Assembly: GCA_012845835.1 (NCBI GenBank)
Contig: JABAKD010000023.1
Span: 26,081,972-26,145,971, forward strand
Reading direction: 5' to 3'
DNA from: Undaria pinnatifida
Lineage: Eukaryota > Sar > Phaeophyceae > Laminariales > Alariaceae
DNA: 64,000 nucleotides
Positions 22,803 to 34,666 of the stretch are shown one piece after another. Both the position numbers and the translations under genes were made by a program. Each line of letters starts with the position of its first letter. The stretch's first letter is position 1. The notes beneath the pieces were generated by a model that saw only the letters and a list, made by a program, of their open reading frames with translations, did no database searches and had not been told where the DNA came from.

Positions 22803-23509
22803 TAGTCTTTCTTGGGTGGCAAGCGGTATAGTCGGTTTTCCCAGGCGCGAGTAATGAGACGTATGCACCGGTATGGACCTGGCACATCGTATACTGACGC
22901 CCGATTTCACTTTTATATGTTTCTGGTGGAGGCATGAATTGCGTCAGCTGTGATTTATGCGTGTACCACCTTGGGTTGTTTGTGTTTTTCCCTAGGGTAT
23001 TCCTCTTCTCCAGAGTGACTGGAACCTGTCCTGTGACCACGGACTGGATTGTGCGAGTTAATGTGAGAACGACAACAATAAGAACTGAAATATTGCCTGT
23101 TTCTTGACCTTTCAGCTGCTTCCTGAAAAATTGGTTTTTCTGCCAACACGATTTTGAACCTTTTCGCGATTTTTTCTTTCTTTTTGTCTAGTAAGTTGAA
23201 CTTCATACCATTTGCCGCTAATTAGCCGCCTGTGCATTAGTTGCGGAACGGTCCAGCTTTAGCTTTTCTTTGATCACCACCATTTGTTTTGTAGTTGACG
23301 AAGCTTCATCGGCTGAGATATGGGCTTGGCTCATCAGCTCCACACCGCCCAGCACCCCATCGCAGTGCTATAGCTCACAGCAACGAAGCGCCGTGCAGTG
23401 CCCTGCGGCTCAGCTCAGCAGCGCACCGCAGCGCAGCGCTAGCTCAGCAGAGCGAAGCGCTATGCTTTGCCGTGCTCTGCCGTCGCGATCGTTCGTTGTT
23501 CATGATATC

Positions 23510-23575
23510 TAAAACTCCGCGTACGCTGATACTTGGGTATTTGGCGCTTTATTCTATATCGCGTCAACCATCGTA
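23510..23575. repeat. solo end of the TCTAAAACTC TIR element
   Basis: TCTAAAACTCCGCGTACGCT and following bases match the left end of the element at 10686. The same fragment occurs at about 28141-28200 in unit B. Confidence 0.7.
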
Positions 23576-23644
23576 ATATCATACAATATGGGGGAGGGAA
23601 TGTAATCTCTATGCAAATATCCTGTTTTGTTTTAATCAATTGTC

Positions 23645-23730
23645 AGCCGGCCGCCCCGGTGGTCTAGTGGTTTTACCCTCGAATACTACCAACGTTTGGT
23701 TGTCCTTGAGTTCGACACCCACCACGATGA
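23645..23730 (+). repeat. tRNA-like SINE head, second family
   Basis: GGTGGTCTAGTGGTTTTACC gives an A box and GAGTTCGACACCC a B box, 51 bp downstream. The distance and layout suit a tRNA-derived promoter. The same segment is at 28283-28373 in unit B, there with a 6-base insertion in the A-box region. Confidence 0.65.
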
Positions 23731-24093
23731 TTTTTGACTTTCTTTGCAAAAATGCAATAAAAAAAAGAGATCAACTGCTGAGAGCGCCTGCTAGGTACAA
23801 TTCGACGCGAGTCGACGAGGGAAGAAAATGCTCGATTCTCCTCGCGGTAAAAATGAAGGCACGTGCCGAAGTGGGGAGGGAGTGAGGAGGGCCCGCTATG
23901 TGACCCCGGATCTGAGTTACTACTGGGAGGGAGCGCGAGAATGGTGCGGGGATGATAAATGGAATGAAGAAAAAAAAATGTTGCAAAGAAAGGTATATGA
24001 TTATTTCTACCGGTAAATAATATGTCAGTCTCTAGGAAATACGCACGGCACCATCAGCAGTCGTCATGGTAGAGACACTCCGGATATTATGTA

Positions 24094-24760
24094 CAAGGGC
24101 TCCGCGCAAGGCAAGGAAGAATGCATCTAAACATATGTAAAGGGGGCAGAAAGAAGAGGAGAGGCCCATGATTTGGTGCGACAGCGATTTGATAATGCCA
24201 AGAGCTGCTTGTGCAGAGCAAATTGCCTTGTTGTGCTCAGCTGTGCTGTGTGCTTTTGTTACCGGTGTTACGTTCTGATCGGCAGTATGGGGGTCATTTG
24301 CGTGGGGGGAAAAACAGGGGACCGTGAAAGATCAAATATCAAATACATGTAGAAAAAAGAAAAACGGTAAATTTTTAAAGTAGTACTCCGTACACAACAA
24401 CACGCATTATACCCGGTACTGCTCTATGTTCGAAAGAAAGCACACAGCGCAGCGACACAACACCGCAGCGAAGGGCACGGCACCGCACCGCACGGCTCCG
24501 CGCGGCGCTACGCTGCGCTGCTGGGCTATATATAGCCGGGCTGATCTGAGCTGGGCGTGCATGTGATCCACCAGCGTAGTATCTGATGGTATGTACAAAC
24601 CTGGTGTAGTAGTACTGGTATGTACTATTGGTGTGTTTCGTATTTCGAACGAAGCTGGAAAGCAAAGAAAAGCTGGAAAGGTTCCGCAAGTAATATGGAA
24701 GTTGGAGCTCTGAGAGGCCAGGGATGGGCAATCCCTGAGAAAGACAAAATTAAGTAAGTC
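24094..24760 (+). mobile_element. CAAGGGCTCCGC element, copy 2, insertion in unit A
   Basis: Unit B shows the uninterrupted site (TTATGTATTGAGGGG at 28734-28748). In unit A TA (24092-24093) is followed by 667 bp starting CAAGGGCTCCGC and then TA (24761-24762). About 550 bp are homologous to 17238-17792 on the opposite strand. A 2 bp TA duplication fits Tc1/mariner-type targeting, but the two ends are not inverted repeats of each other. Confidence 0.7.
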
Positions 24761-25376
24761 TATTGAGGGGACGCGTCCGATTTCGACAACGTGAAAGCAC
24801 CCACGAAGCAAAGATAGCAGACACACATATCCCGCCTTCTCGAGAAAAACAGAGAAGAAGCACTACGCCAACCTCCCGTACGAGCAAAGCCACCCCCACA
24901 CCTATCTTAGACAACGCCGACGCAACGAGAGATCGCCCTCCTCTTCTACGTTTTCTCCTCGCCCGCAACCACGCAGACCAATCAATGCGACAGCCTTCAC
25001 GTAACAAACAAAACAATCTTCTTCCAAAACCTCGCCGGCTGACATGGCCCCATGTCGACGTTTGATGCAAACCGACTTTGCATCCTGTCGACTTCGAACC
25101 TCCATTGCCACGTAGACAGCAGTGCAGTCTCTTCATGAATGCCAAGGCCTCTTTCGTTTCGCCTAGAGGCGACGCAGGTTCTCAATAATACAATACTCTT
25201 TTCGGTATTTTAGTTTGATAGACGCCAACTTTTACTTGACGGCGCATTTAACATAGTGTGTTTCACCTATCCTTGCCTTCTTTGTTGTATAATACTCCGG
25301 AGTATTACGTTTTTTTTCTGTCAAATCATGACTTTCATAATACCATGTTCGTATTAAACTCTTGGCATTACTTAAA

Positions 25377-25482
25377 AGTTCAATGCATGCCAAATCGGAC
25401 AGCTACACCTTAAGTTGTCGAAGTGCTGCCCTGCCCTACCCAAAGCATGGGCGCCGGCGGATGCCGGCGCCCATGCGGAGCC
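25377..25482 (-). mobile_element. short 105 bp CAAGGGCTCCGC element
   Basis: On the minus strand it begins CAAGGGCTCCGCATGGGCGCC next to TA and ends GGCATGCA. It has a strong hairpin with 10 bp arms (GGGCGCCGGC/GCCGGCGCCC) at 25447-25470. A near-identical copy is at 31087-31190. Confidence 0.7.
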
Positions 25483-25499
25483 CTTGTAAATATATAAAA

Positions 25500-28400
25500 A
25501 ATCATTCCTTGGTGTCATGTACTTGTTCAGGAGTGTTTTGTCTCGGCCGGAGTAAGCGATTCGCGGAACTGGAATTCTCGGTCGAATATAGCTTGGTTCG
25601 AGCGCCGCCTTCGGGGGGCGGCTCCAACGCCCCTCGCCCTGCCGTGTCCGTTCCGCACATCGACGTGAACGCGGACGGGTGCCGAGCGAGACGAGCGAGA
25701 AGTTGCAAAAATACCGCATGTCGAGGAGGAATTTTGGAAAAATTGTTGAATCTTAATGGCTGCAACGCCTGAATGATTTACAAAATTGGCATCATTTCCA
25801 AACGGTACGTGATAATGTTTGGAATTTTGCGGTGGCATACTCTCGAGCGTTAGTTTCTTTGCTGTACTTTTTTACTAGTTCGTTTGGTTTCTTGCCCGGC
25901 CTATATATTGCTTTTGTTTCTGCTCGTTTGCCAGCTAGAATTTTATTTTTTAGTGTGGGTTCACCTAAAACGTGACACAAGTTACCGACGATATCCAACA
26001 ACTTCGCGACACATATTACCGACGGCAAGACGTCTCGTGACAAAATAACTCCCAAACCATGGAATCATGATATTTTCATGTAACAGAATCTCGAGACAAA
26101 ACCAAGCAGGTAGAGCCGTCTCTTCGGCCTTTGGCCCTGGCTTTAGCACGGCTGCTGACACTCCAGGCAGCCTCTGCTGTAGGCATGAACGAGTGCGGTT
26201 GATTCGCAGCGAACTATCCCGCTGTGCTCGCTTCTATGTGGCCATTGTCCACGCCATTTCATGTCACCTCCCTTCTGTTTTGAGCTCGTCGTCGTGCCGT
26301 CGAGGTACGAGGAAACCCGTACGTACTCGGTGAGAGCAGCAGTATGTACGACGAGCATGAACGCCAACTGCCGACATTGGCAAACACACAACAGCAGGTG
26401 CAGCAGCAGTAGCCGAAGGGCGAAACTTCTAGCACATACTGCAGCAACTAGTAGCAACCAGAACCACAGCAGATAGCTCAAAGTGCAGTACGAGTGCCGT
26501 TGGCAAGTTTAGTCGTACACGCATTACTCTGTTCAATATATAACAGAATCTCGAGACAAAACCAAGCAGGTAGAAGAGCCATCTCTTCGGCCTTTGGCCC
26601 TGGCTTTAGCACGGCCGCTGACACTCCAGGCAGCCTCTGCTGTAGGCATGAACGAGTGCGGTTGATTCGCAGCGAACTATCCCGCTGTGCTCGCTTCTAT
26701 GTGGCCATTGTCCATGCCATTTCATGTCACCTCCCTTCTGTTTTGAGCTCGTCGTTGTGCCGTCGAGGTACGAGGAAACCCGTACGTACTGGGTGAGAAC
26801 AGCAGCAGTATGTACAACGAGCATGAGCGCCAACTGACAACATTGGCAAACACACAACATCAGGTGCAGCAGCAGTAGCCGAAGGGCGAAACTTCTAGCA
26901 CATACTGCAGCAACTAGTAGCAACCAGAACCACAGCAGATAGCTCAAAGTGCAGTACGAGTGCCGTTGGCAGGTTTAGTCGTACACGCATCACTCTGTCC
27001 AATATATAACAACCGTTTTATGTTCATATTGATGGAGAAAAAAATATAACATCTCCTGTGAGAATGCTACGTCGTACGAGCGGACGTTCTGATTCTGGTG
27101 TGCTGCTGCCGTGAGACCATCGAGCGCACCGCATGTTTAATCCAAACAAGAGCCATCAAGAGGCAGCGCACAGGGGCCCCCAACACAGAGACACGCGACA
27201 ACCACGGCCAGCTGTCGATCGCGTAATGCGCCGGTAGTCCGTGCTTCGGTGGGTGTATCGGAAGTCGTTCGTAGTACAGCTGTAGATCGTCGAAAAACCA
27301 CGTGGCATCGTTCTGGTGGCAGACTCGCCAGTAGACCCCCCAAAATTTATTCACCTTTTCTTTTTCTCGGCCCCATGCACCCATTTCCTTTCCTTTCTCT
27401 TCATGTTGTTTGTTTCTTTTTTCCAATTGACTTGCGTCTGTTGTGCGCACGCGTAGTGTTAGATACCACGTGTAATATATACGTGGTAGTCTTTCTTGGG
27501 TGGCAAGCGGTATAGTCGGTTTTTCCAGGCGCGAGTAATGAGACGTATGCACCGGTATGGACCTGGCACATCGTAGACTGACTCCCGATTTCACTTTTAT
27601 ATGTTTCTGGTGGAGGCATGAATTGCGTCAGCTGTGATTTATGCGTGTACCACCTTTAGTTTGTGTTTTTCCCCTAGGGTATTCCTCAGCTCCAAAGTGA
27701 CTGGAGCATGTCCTATGATCACGGACTTGCTTATGCGAGATAATGTGAGAACGACAACAACAAGAACTGAAATATTGCCTGTTTCTTGACCTTTCAGCTG
27801 CTTCCTAAAAAAATGGTTTTTCTGCCAACACGATTTTGAACTTTTTCGCGACTTTTTCTTTCTTTTTGTCTAGTAAGTTGAACTTCCTACCATTTGCCGC
27901 TAATTTGCCGCCTGTGCATTAGTTGCGGAACGGTCCAGCTTTAGCTTTTCTTTGATTCGCACCATTTTTTTTGTACTTGACGAAGCTTCATCGGCTGAGA
28001 TATGGGCTTGGCTCATCAGCTCCACACCGCCCAGCACCCCATCGCAGCGCTATAGCATACAGCAACGAAGCGCCGTGCAGTGCCCTGCGATGCCCTGCGC
28101 TTTGCCGTGCTCTGCCGTCGTGGTCGTTCGTTATTCATGATATCTAAAACTCCGCGTACGCTGATATTTAGGTATTTGGCGCTTTATTCTATACATGTCG
28201 CGTCAACCATCGTAATATCATTCGATATGGGGGAGGGAATGTAATCTCTATGCAAAGATCCTGTTTTGTTTTAATCAATTGTCAGCCGGCCGCCCCGGTG
28301 GTCTATTGATAGTGGTTTTACCCTCGAATACTACCAACGTTTGGTTGTCCTTGAGTTCGACACCCACCACGATGAGATTTGACTTTATTTGCAAAAATTG

Positions 28401-29358
28401 CAAAAATAAAGGGATCAACTGCTGAGAGCGCCTAGCAGCGTGGGTAGGTACAATTCGACGCGAGTGGACGAGGAAAGAAAATGCTGGATTCTCCTCGTGG
28501 TAAAAGTGAAAGCACGTGCCGAAGTGGGGAGGGAGGAGGAGGGCCCGCTATGTGACCCCGGATCTGAGTTACTACTGGGAGGGAGCGCGAGAGTGGTGCG
28601 GGGATAATAAATGGGATGAAGAAAACAAAATATTGCAAAGGTATATTATTATTACTATCAGTAAATAATATGTCAGTCTCTAGGAAATACGCACGGCACT
28701 ATCAGCAGTCGTCATGGTAGAGACAATCCGGATATTATGTATTGAGGGGAGGCGTCCGATTTCGACAACGTGAAAGCACCCACGAAGAAAAAGACAGCAG
28801 ACACACATATCCCGCCTTCCCGAGAAAAAACAGAGAAGAAGCACTACGCCAACCTCCCGTACGAGCAAAGCCACCCCCGCACCAATCTTAGACAACGCCG
28901 CCTCAATGAGAGATCGCCCTCCTCTTCTACGTTTTCCTCCTCGCCCGCGACCACGCAGACCAATCAATGCGACAGCCTTCACGTAACAAACAAAGCAATC
29001 TTCTTCCAAAACCTCGCCGGCTGACATGTCCCCATGTCGACGTTTGATGCAAACCGACTTTGCATCCTGTCGACTTCGAACCTCCATTGCCACGGGGACA
29101 GCAGTGCAGTCTCTTCATTAATGCCAATGCCTCTTTTGTTTCGCCTAGAGGCGACGCAGGTTCTCAATAATACTCTTTTCGGTATTTTTGTTTGATAGAC
29201 GCCAACTTTTACTTGACGGCGCATTTAATAGTTTGTTTCGCCTATTATCCTTGCCTTCTTTATATTATTGTATAATAGTACGTTTTTTCTTTTGTCAACG
29301 CATGACTTTCATAATCCCATGTTCGTATTAAACTCTTGGCATTACTTTAACGTTCAAC
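25500..29358 (+). repeat. large duplication unit B
   Basis: It is collinear with unit A (see 20731-25384) and retains the empty sites of the two insertions found in A. The doubled 460 bp segment is at about 26080-27005. No gene is recognised. Confidence 0.88.
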
Positions 29359-29639
29359 TAGTGGTACTCCCGAAATATGCCAGTTGCCGGCCGGTAGGGC
29401 GGACAAAAACAAATTGGTGCTGTATCCTCTGTATTAAGTAATAAAATAACAAAATAATAACAGGGCAGTACGACAATGCCGCCGTACGTACGGTAGTAAA
29501 GGTGTCATCCTCTGTATGTAAGTTTTGCAAAACAAAAATGATAACACGGCAGCAGTAGTACGTACGGTAGTAAAGGACAGAGGAGTGCAGCAGTGGGGAC
29601 GGTGGTACTCCCAAGCACCAGTGGGAGGCCGGCATTAAA

Positions 29640-30390
29640 TTGTAGAAACAAAAAAAAGGGTTCATCTCCCACAGGACGCAAAAAGACTCCCACGTACAGA
29701 ACGGCCCACCCACCCACCACGGACGACGCAATGCACCCTCCACCCACCCACCGACCAAACCTTTACTACATACAGCAGGACAGCAGTGCAGCAGTCCGTA
29801 CACCAGAACAGCCGTGCAGCAGTACGTACGGCAGTATACACCTGGTACGCGGGGCGCAGTTAGTTGGTTGGTTCTTATGAAACAGGAAACAGCAAAAAAA
29901 AGACTCCCACGTTCAGAGCGGTCCACCCACTCACCACGGACGACGCAGTGCACCCTCTACCCACCCACCGACCAAACCTTTACTACATACAGCAGAACAG
30001 CAGTGCAGGAGTACGTACAGCACAGCAGAACAGCAGTGCAGCAGTACGTACATCAGAACAGCTGTGCAGCAGTACATACAGCAGTATACACCTGGTACGC
30101 GGGGCGCAGTTAGTTGGTTGGTTCTTATGAAACAGGAAACAGCAAAAAAAAGACCCCCACGTACAGAACGGCCCACCCACCCACCACGGACGACGCAGTG
30201 CACACTTCACCCATCCACCGACCAAACCTTTACTACATACAGCAGAACAGCAGTGCAGCAGTACGTACATCAGAACAGCAGTGCAGCAGTACGTACAGCA
30301 CAGCAGAACACCACCCACCATGCACCCACGAACCTACCCAGTACAGCAGTACAGCAATGCAGCCGTACCACCTAGAGCAATACACCTGAC
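29640..30390 (+). repeat. CAG-rich minisatellite with ~245 bp higher-order unit
   Basis: The block from GGTTGGTTCTTATGAAACAG through CCCACCCACCGACCAAACC to AGCAGAACAGCAGTGCAGCAG recurs at about 245 bp spacing (for example 29870 and 30114), with a partial earlier copy. Inside, the 28 bp CAGAACAGCAGTGCAGCAGT motif is itself reiterated. Open frames on both strands follow the repeat and are not taken as genes. Confidence 0.85.
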
Positions 30391-30589
30391 AGGCGAGCAG
30401 CAGCCGATTTGTTGGTTACAATGCTCTCGGGCTGGTTAGGCCAAGCCAAAAGCGCTCGCGTTGCCAATTCTGCGCACGGCGAGCGGCGACGGCTGGACGC
30501 TGCTGTGTTTGGTCCTGGTGTTGTGTGATTGCTGTTGACGCAGGCGCGCTTGTGGTCTCGTGTCCATGGCTGTGTCCATGGCCCAAGTG

Positions 30590-30912
30590 GCCAAAAAGCA
30601 ATTCGAAAATTCAATATAGTTGGGAGTTCGAAGAAAAAAAATTAGCAGGCAGCGACGAAGAAAAGGCGGGGGGGGGGCAAGCGAGCCGTCCCCGGGAGGG
30701 CGATTTCCACGCCCCCCCCTCGGCGAGGTGGGGCACCGACGCCCGTTCGTGGCCAAAAAGCAATTCGAAAATTCAATATAGTTGGGAGTTCGAAGAAAAA
30801 AATTAGCAGGCAGCGACGAAGAAAAAGCGGGGGGGGGGCAACCGAGCCGTCCCCGGGAGGGCGATTTCCACGCCCCCCCCTCGGCGAGGTGGGGCACCGA
30901 CGCCCGTTCTTT
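30590..30912 (+). repeat. 161 bp direct repeat, two copies
   Basis: GTGGCCAAAAAGCAATTCG starts each copy (about 30590 and 30751), and each ends in CACCGACGCCCGTTC. A short G9 run lies inside each copy. Confidence 0.88.
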
Positions 30913-31086
30913 CGCCGGCATGTCGTAGTGCTGCTGTGCGGATGGGACGTGGCGGCACCGCGAGGCCGCCTGAGGCCGAGTGGAGCTCGGGAGTCGCCGC
31001 TTTTTTTGGGGGGGTGTTTTAACCAAGATATTTTTCAAAGATCCAAAACGTCACGACCAACCTTAGCGTATTATATAATAAAAGGA

Positions 31087-31190
31087 TGCATGCCAAATCG
31101 GACAGCTACACCTTAAGTTGTCGAAGTGCTGCCCTGCCCTACCCGAAGCACGGGCGCCGGCGAATGCTGGCGCCCATGCGGAGCCCTTGT
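31087..31190 (-). mobile_element. short 105 bp CAAGGGCTCCGC element, second copy
   Basis: It is nearly identical to 25377-25482. The hairpin at 31151-31174 is kept, with one G-C pair becoming a G-T pair. Confidence 0.7.
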
Positions 31191-31228
31191 ATTACACGTA
31201 GTATCTATCACTACACATACGCACGACA

Positions 31229-31405
31229 GACGAAAGTCAAATGGAAAAAAGAAACAAAGAAAATAAAAGATAGAGGAAAGGAAATAAGAGAGAAGAAAGC
31301 GAAAAAAAAAACGAAAAAGAAAAGGAAAGAAAAGACAAGACCAAAAAAAGCAAGAAAAGACAAGACAAGAAAGAAAGCAAGGAAAAGAAAAGAGAAAAAA
31401 AATCT
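31229..31405 (+). repeat. purine-only-like tract
   Basis: About 175 bases are almost entirely A and G (AAAGAAA, GAAAGAAAAGACAAGA). This is simple sequence and could form triplex DNA. Confidence 0.8.
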
Positions 31406-31423
31406 ATACTAGCAGACCCTAGG

Positions 31424-31632
31424 AACTGATTAAAGACGGCATTGGGCTCATAGAGGGCATCAAGTGCATCATCAACGGCACTGGGGAGAGAACCCAACAT
31501 GGCGAAGAAGCCAGGGCGGTCTTACGCTATCTTGTGACGGCCATTGGAAAGCCCACAACTTTCAAGACGATGATGGCCTCAGACTATGCCCTGCCCTGGC
31601 GTTGTGGAGTAAAACAAGACAGAAGAAAATGA
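31424..31632 (+). CDS. possible internal or terminal exon, product unknown
   Basis: After an acceptor-like AGCAGACCCTAG, an open frame of 69 codons runs from ELIKDGIGLIEGIKC through GERTQHGEEARAVLR and LVTAIGKPTTFK to a TGA. Composition is that of a real soluble protein, unlike the repeat-derived frames nearby. A stop (TAG) lies immediately upstream in frame, so an intron would be needed. No family is recognised and no partner exon was located. It may be a captured or decayed exon. Confidence 0.3.
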
Positions 31633-31639
31633 GACAAAG

Positions 31640-33187
31640 TCCGCACTCCAGTGAAAAAAGGAAACCAGCAAAAACCCCAGCATTCCAGCACTACCCTCAT
31701 GCACCAGGGCCAAAATGATACGTATGGCCGACGTTTGGAGGGATCGTACGGTACACGGTACACTAGATTCACCACAAGCAACAGAGGCAACTCGAACAAT
31801 TCCGTAGGAAATTAGAAGTCGTCGAGGACACCAGCGGCGACTGCTCCACGCACAAACTGGGCTACCTTCGGCTCCTTGGGTTTGTTCTGCTGCGTGTAGT
31901 GTGCAGAGCAGAGTGCTGAGGGGGGCATCGTGGTGCATATTCAGCGGGTATGGGGGCGTCGTGTATCGATTCTCGGGGGCCCGCGGTACCCGGGGCCTCG
32001 GGAACCCGGCCCTCAAAATCCCGCGGGAATTTGGTTCGGCACCGGATTCGTCCCGGTACTGAGCGGTACCAAAAAAAGGTGCCGGGGTCCCGGTACTGAG
32101 ACAGACGGGGCGCAACCCTACGCCAATGTCAACAAGTGTGTCGTACTGCAGGTTTGAATATTCAGTTCGTCTTGCATTGCATGGTCAAAAACAATCTTGC
32201 TGTACTTGCGATGTCGATGTGGACTCCTGTCTCAGAGTTTGTGACCACAGAGCTCGCTCGCTCTCGAACAAGGAATCGGCACTAATTAATAGGGCCGGGG
32301 TGTGTTGACATCAAACTGTTATTTGTTATTTCCACCCGTCGACATCCAGCCATGCCCCACTATTAGGGTACACCGCAGTGGATCCGATACCTACACGGGT
32401 GCCTCACCATTACCGCACGTCGTAGTCGATCCAATACCGTCTACAATAGATCCCGACACCATACACCCCCTGGGCTGGTCGATCGCAGTTCGGGCATAAT
32501 CGCGTGTCGCGAGACGAGACGGGGTCACTTGACGCGTGGCATCGTTTCGAGAACGAAGGGTCTTTTGAGAACGTAGATCTTGTAGCAGGACAGCGGTAGT
32601 CTCTATGACGCCCGCTTAGTAGAGCCAGCCGGATATACCGGTGCTGCAGTGGCAACTGGTGCTACTCCACATGCGGTCACTACGCCTGCAGGCTCCCTTC
32701 CGTGACCAGCGACTTCATAGGCGCTGTGGGAGAACGAATCACAGCAGGCGACCGGCACTACTGAACCCGCGCTCCAGAGGTGCCCCTGCCGCAGTTCGAA
32801 CAACTACTACGTAGTACTGCTTGCTGCGCACTGTTGTCGTAAAACGAAATACAAGTAATGCAGAGTATACATATCAATACATACACCATCCTTACATTTT
32901 CGTCCAAAGTTGATGTTCGAAGTGGTGTAATAGGCAACTTTGTACTTTACGTTTTGAATAATAAATTTCGAACGTTTTCTGTCTACTTGCCTGTTTGAGG
33001 ATGAGTGGATCCACCCCAGCGTTCTATAGCCTCCGGGCGTGTAGCGTCCGCCTCTCCTCTCCTCGTTCTCTCACGAGCTGCGTGCTAGTGATAGTGGCGA
33101 CAGCTCGGGTTCTCGCCCAGCCGAAAGTAATTCCTTCTTCTGTATTTTTTTGTACTTTGCCCTATATTCTTCTAGACGAATGGACGC
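31640..33187. other. no gene recognised
   Basis: The 31.96-32.11 kb part has GC-rich local repeats (GGTACC and CCCGGTACTGAG). The rest is unique-looking sequence with short open frames only. Confidence 0.4.
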
Positions 33188-33376
33188 GTGCCCCTCTCGT
33201 GTAGTTGTAGCTGTTGCCACGCGGTGGGAGTTAGTTGGACTCGTAGCGGCGCCGATCTGCCCTGTACCAGATGTCGCTGTAAAGTGACTGGCAAACAATG
33301 TAAATGCCAGGGAGTGAGGATCGGAGGAGCCCCCCACGTTAATATTAAAAAAAATGAAAATACATTCCAGCTGTGA
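33188..33376 (+). CDS. small cysteine-rich ORF, uncertain
   Basis: A 62-residue frame has clustered cysteines (CSCSCCHAVG and PCTRCRCKVTGKQCKCQG). Cys-rich tails of this style occur in some transposon proteins. The start codon of the listed frame is ATG but there is no other support. Confidence 0.25.
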   Translation: MPLSCSCSCCHAVGVSWTRSGADLPCTRCRCKVTGKQCKCQGVRIGGAPHVNIKKNENTFQL

Positions 33377-33539
33377 GATCGAATATTTTGTCGAAACTCA
33401 TCTTTGCAAGCTGTGTGTGATTTATTATGTGTGTGATATGTACGATAGATCTTCCTATTTGTAGCAGGGTCGGGTTATTTGTCCGCCAGTGTTGATGTTT
33501 GTGCTAGTAGACCTGTTTAAGCCTCGAGGTTAGGTGTTA

Positions 33540-34351
33540 GGGCCCGAATTAACGAGGAACTTGCAAAATCGAATTTCGATTTTTTTTTTTTAATTTCATG
33601 AAAAATCCACGAAAAAATCAACTTTGGTTCTTATCAAGGAACGGCGCAGTGCGTTCTAGGAAATAAAAAAATTCTAAAAACGCAAAAGGGTCAACGAACA
33701 CCCGTGGGCAACGGCCGAGGCGAGCGATGGCTCGCGTCCTCCCCGGAGCGCCGCGGCTAGCCGCAGATTCTTTTGGCCGGCAGCGGCTTGGAGGCTATGG
33801 CTCTAGGTGTCTCTTGGATGGGCTGGCGCCACCCTGCCGCCCGACACGGGCAGCAGCGACGGGGATATAGCTGTCGAACTTCTGAGCGAAGTCATCATGT
33901 GGTAGTTGGTCGTGTAACTTTCGAGTTGCAGGGGGACGAAAAACTGGGTTTGCGGCGGTCTCGGTTGTTTTCGAAGCGTCGCAGGCGGTCTAGGCTGTGC
34001 TAAGGACCTTCGGAGGCCGCGCTGCGGCTGCTCCGGTGGTCCTACCTCTCGCAATGTTGGCTGCTCGCCTCTCAATCAGCCGACGACATGGCACCAATTC
34101 GCGTGGCCGGCTTCGGTTACACAGAACAAGCCATGTCTAGGTGGACAAACTCCCTAAATTCAATTTCGATTTTCGACAAAATTCGACCGAGAAAGTCTTT
34201 TTTTACTTCTTTGTTGAATTTGATTTTTCGTAATAATTCTGAGAATGCCTGCTTGGTGATTCATTTCTTGACCAATCAGATGCAAATTAAATTAAATTCT
34301 ATAAAAAAAAATCGAAATTCGATTTTGCAAGTTCCTCGTTAATACGGGCCC
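33540..34351. mobile_element. Harbinger-like element, family 2, GGGCCCG ends
   Basis: TTA (33537-33539 and 34352-34354) flanks terminal inverted repeats of almost 50 bp starting GGGCCCGAATTAACGAGG and continuing through TTGCAAAATCGAA. One gap near position 13 and a few changes separate the arms. GGGCC-type ends with a TTA duplication are typical of PIF/Harbinger. The 812 bp interior has GC-rich sequence with an unrecognised minus-strand frame (34075-33803) and no transposase. Confidence 0.85.
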
Positions 34352-34666
34352 TTAAGTAGTTCCACCTGGAAGAGCGAGGCCTTCGATATTCTTGACTTTT
34401 TTGCCATTATTGATTCCCATCTACTTACTTGTAGACTAGTGGTATCTTTTCTAGCCTAGAAAATACACCAGTCCTGGCAAGTGGTCCCGCCATACAATAC
34501 CTAAATCGCTGTGTTGGCGCTGCCTCGAGCTATTCTCACCACGAGTGCTGTTGTTTGCTGGAAAATACTTGGAAATTTCCATCAAATATTCACTTGGGCC
34601 AAAAGGTCCCTCAAGCCCAAATTTTGGGGAAATCCACATCTCACGCTGGTCGTTAGGTCTAAAAAT

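Larger units (their letters stand above)
20731..25384 (+). repeat. large duplication unit A
   Basis: From GTGTCATGGACTTTGG to CTTGGCATTACTTAAAAGTTCAA this unit is collinear with unit B (25500-29358). Both contain, in order: repeat E, a doubled segment of about 460 bp, repeat R, a TIR remnant (23.51 kb), a tRNA-like segment (23.65 kb) and a shared tail (24.76-25.38 kb). Unit A is longer mainly because of two insertions, 22689-22802 and 24094-24760. No gene is recognised in it. Confidence 0.88.

Noticed and set aside
30436..31038. 200-codon minus-strand ORF
   Set aside because: It spans the 161 bp duplication and G9 runs, and its sequence simply repeats with the DNA.
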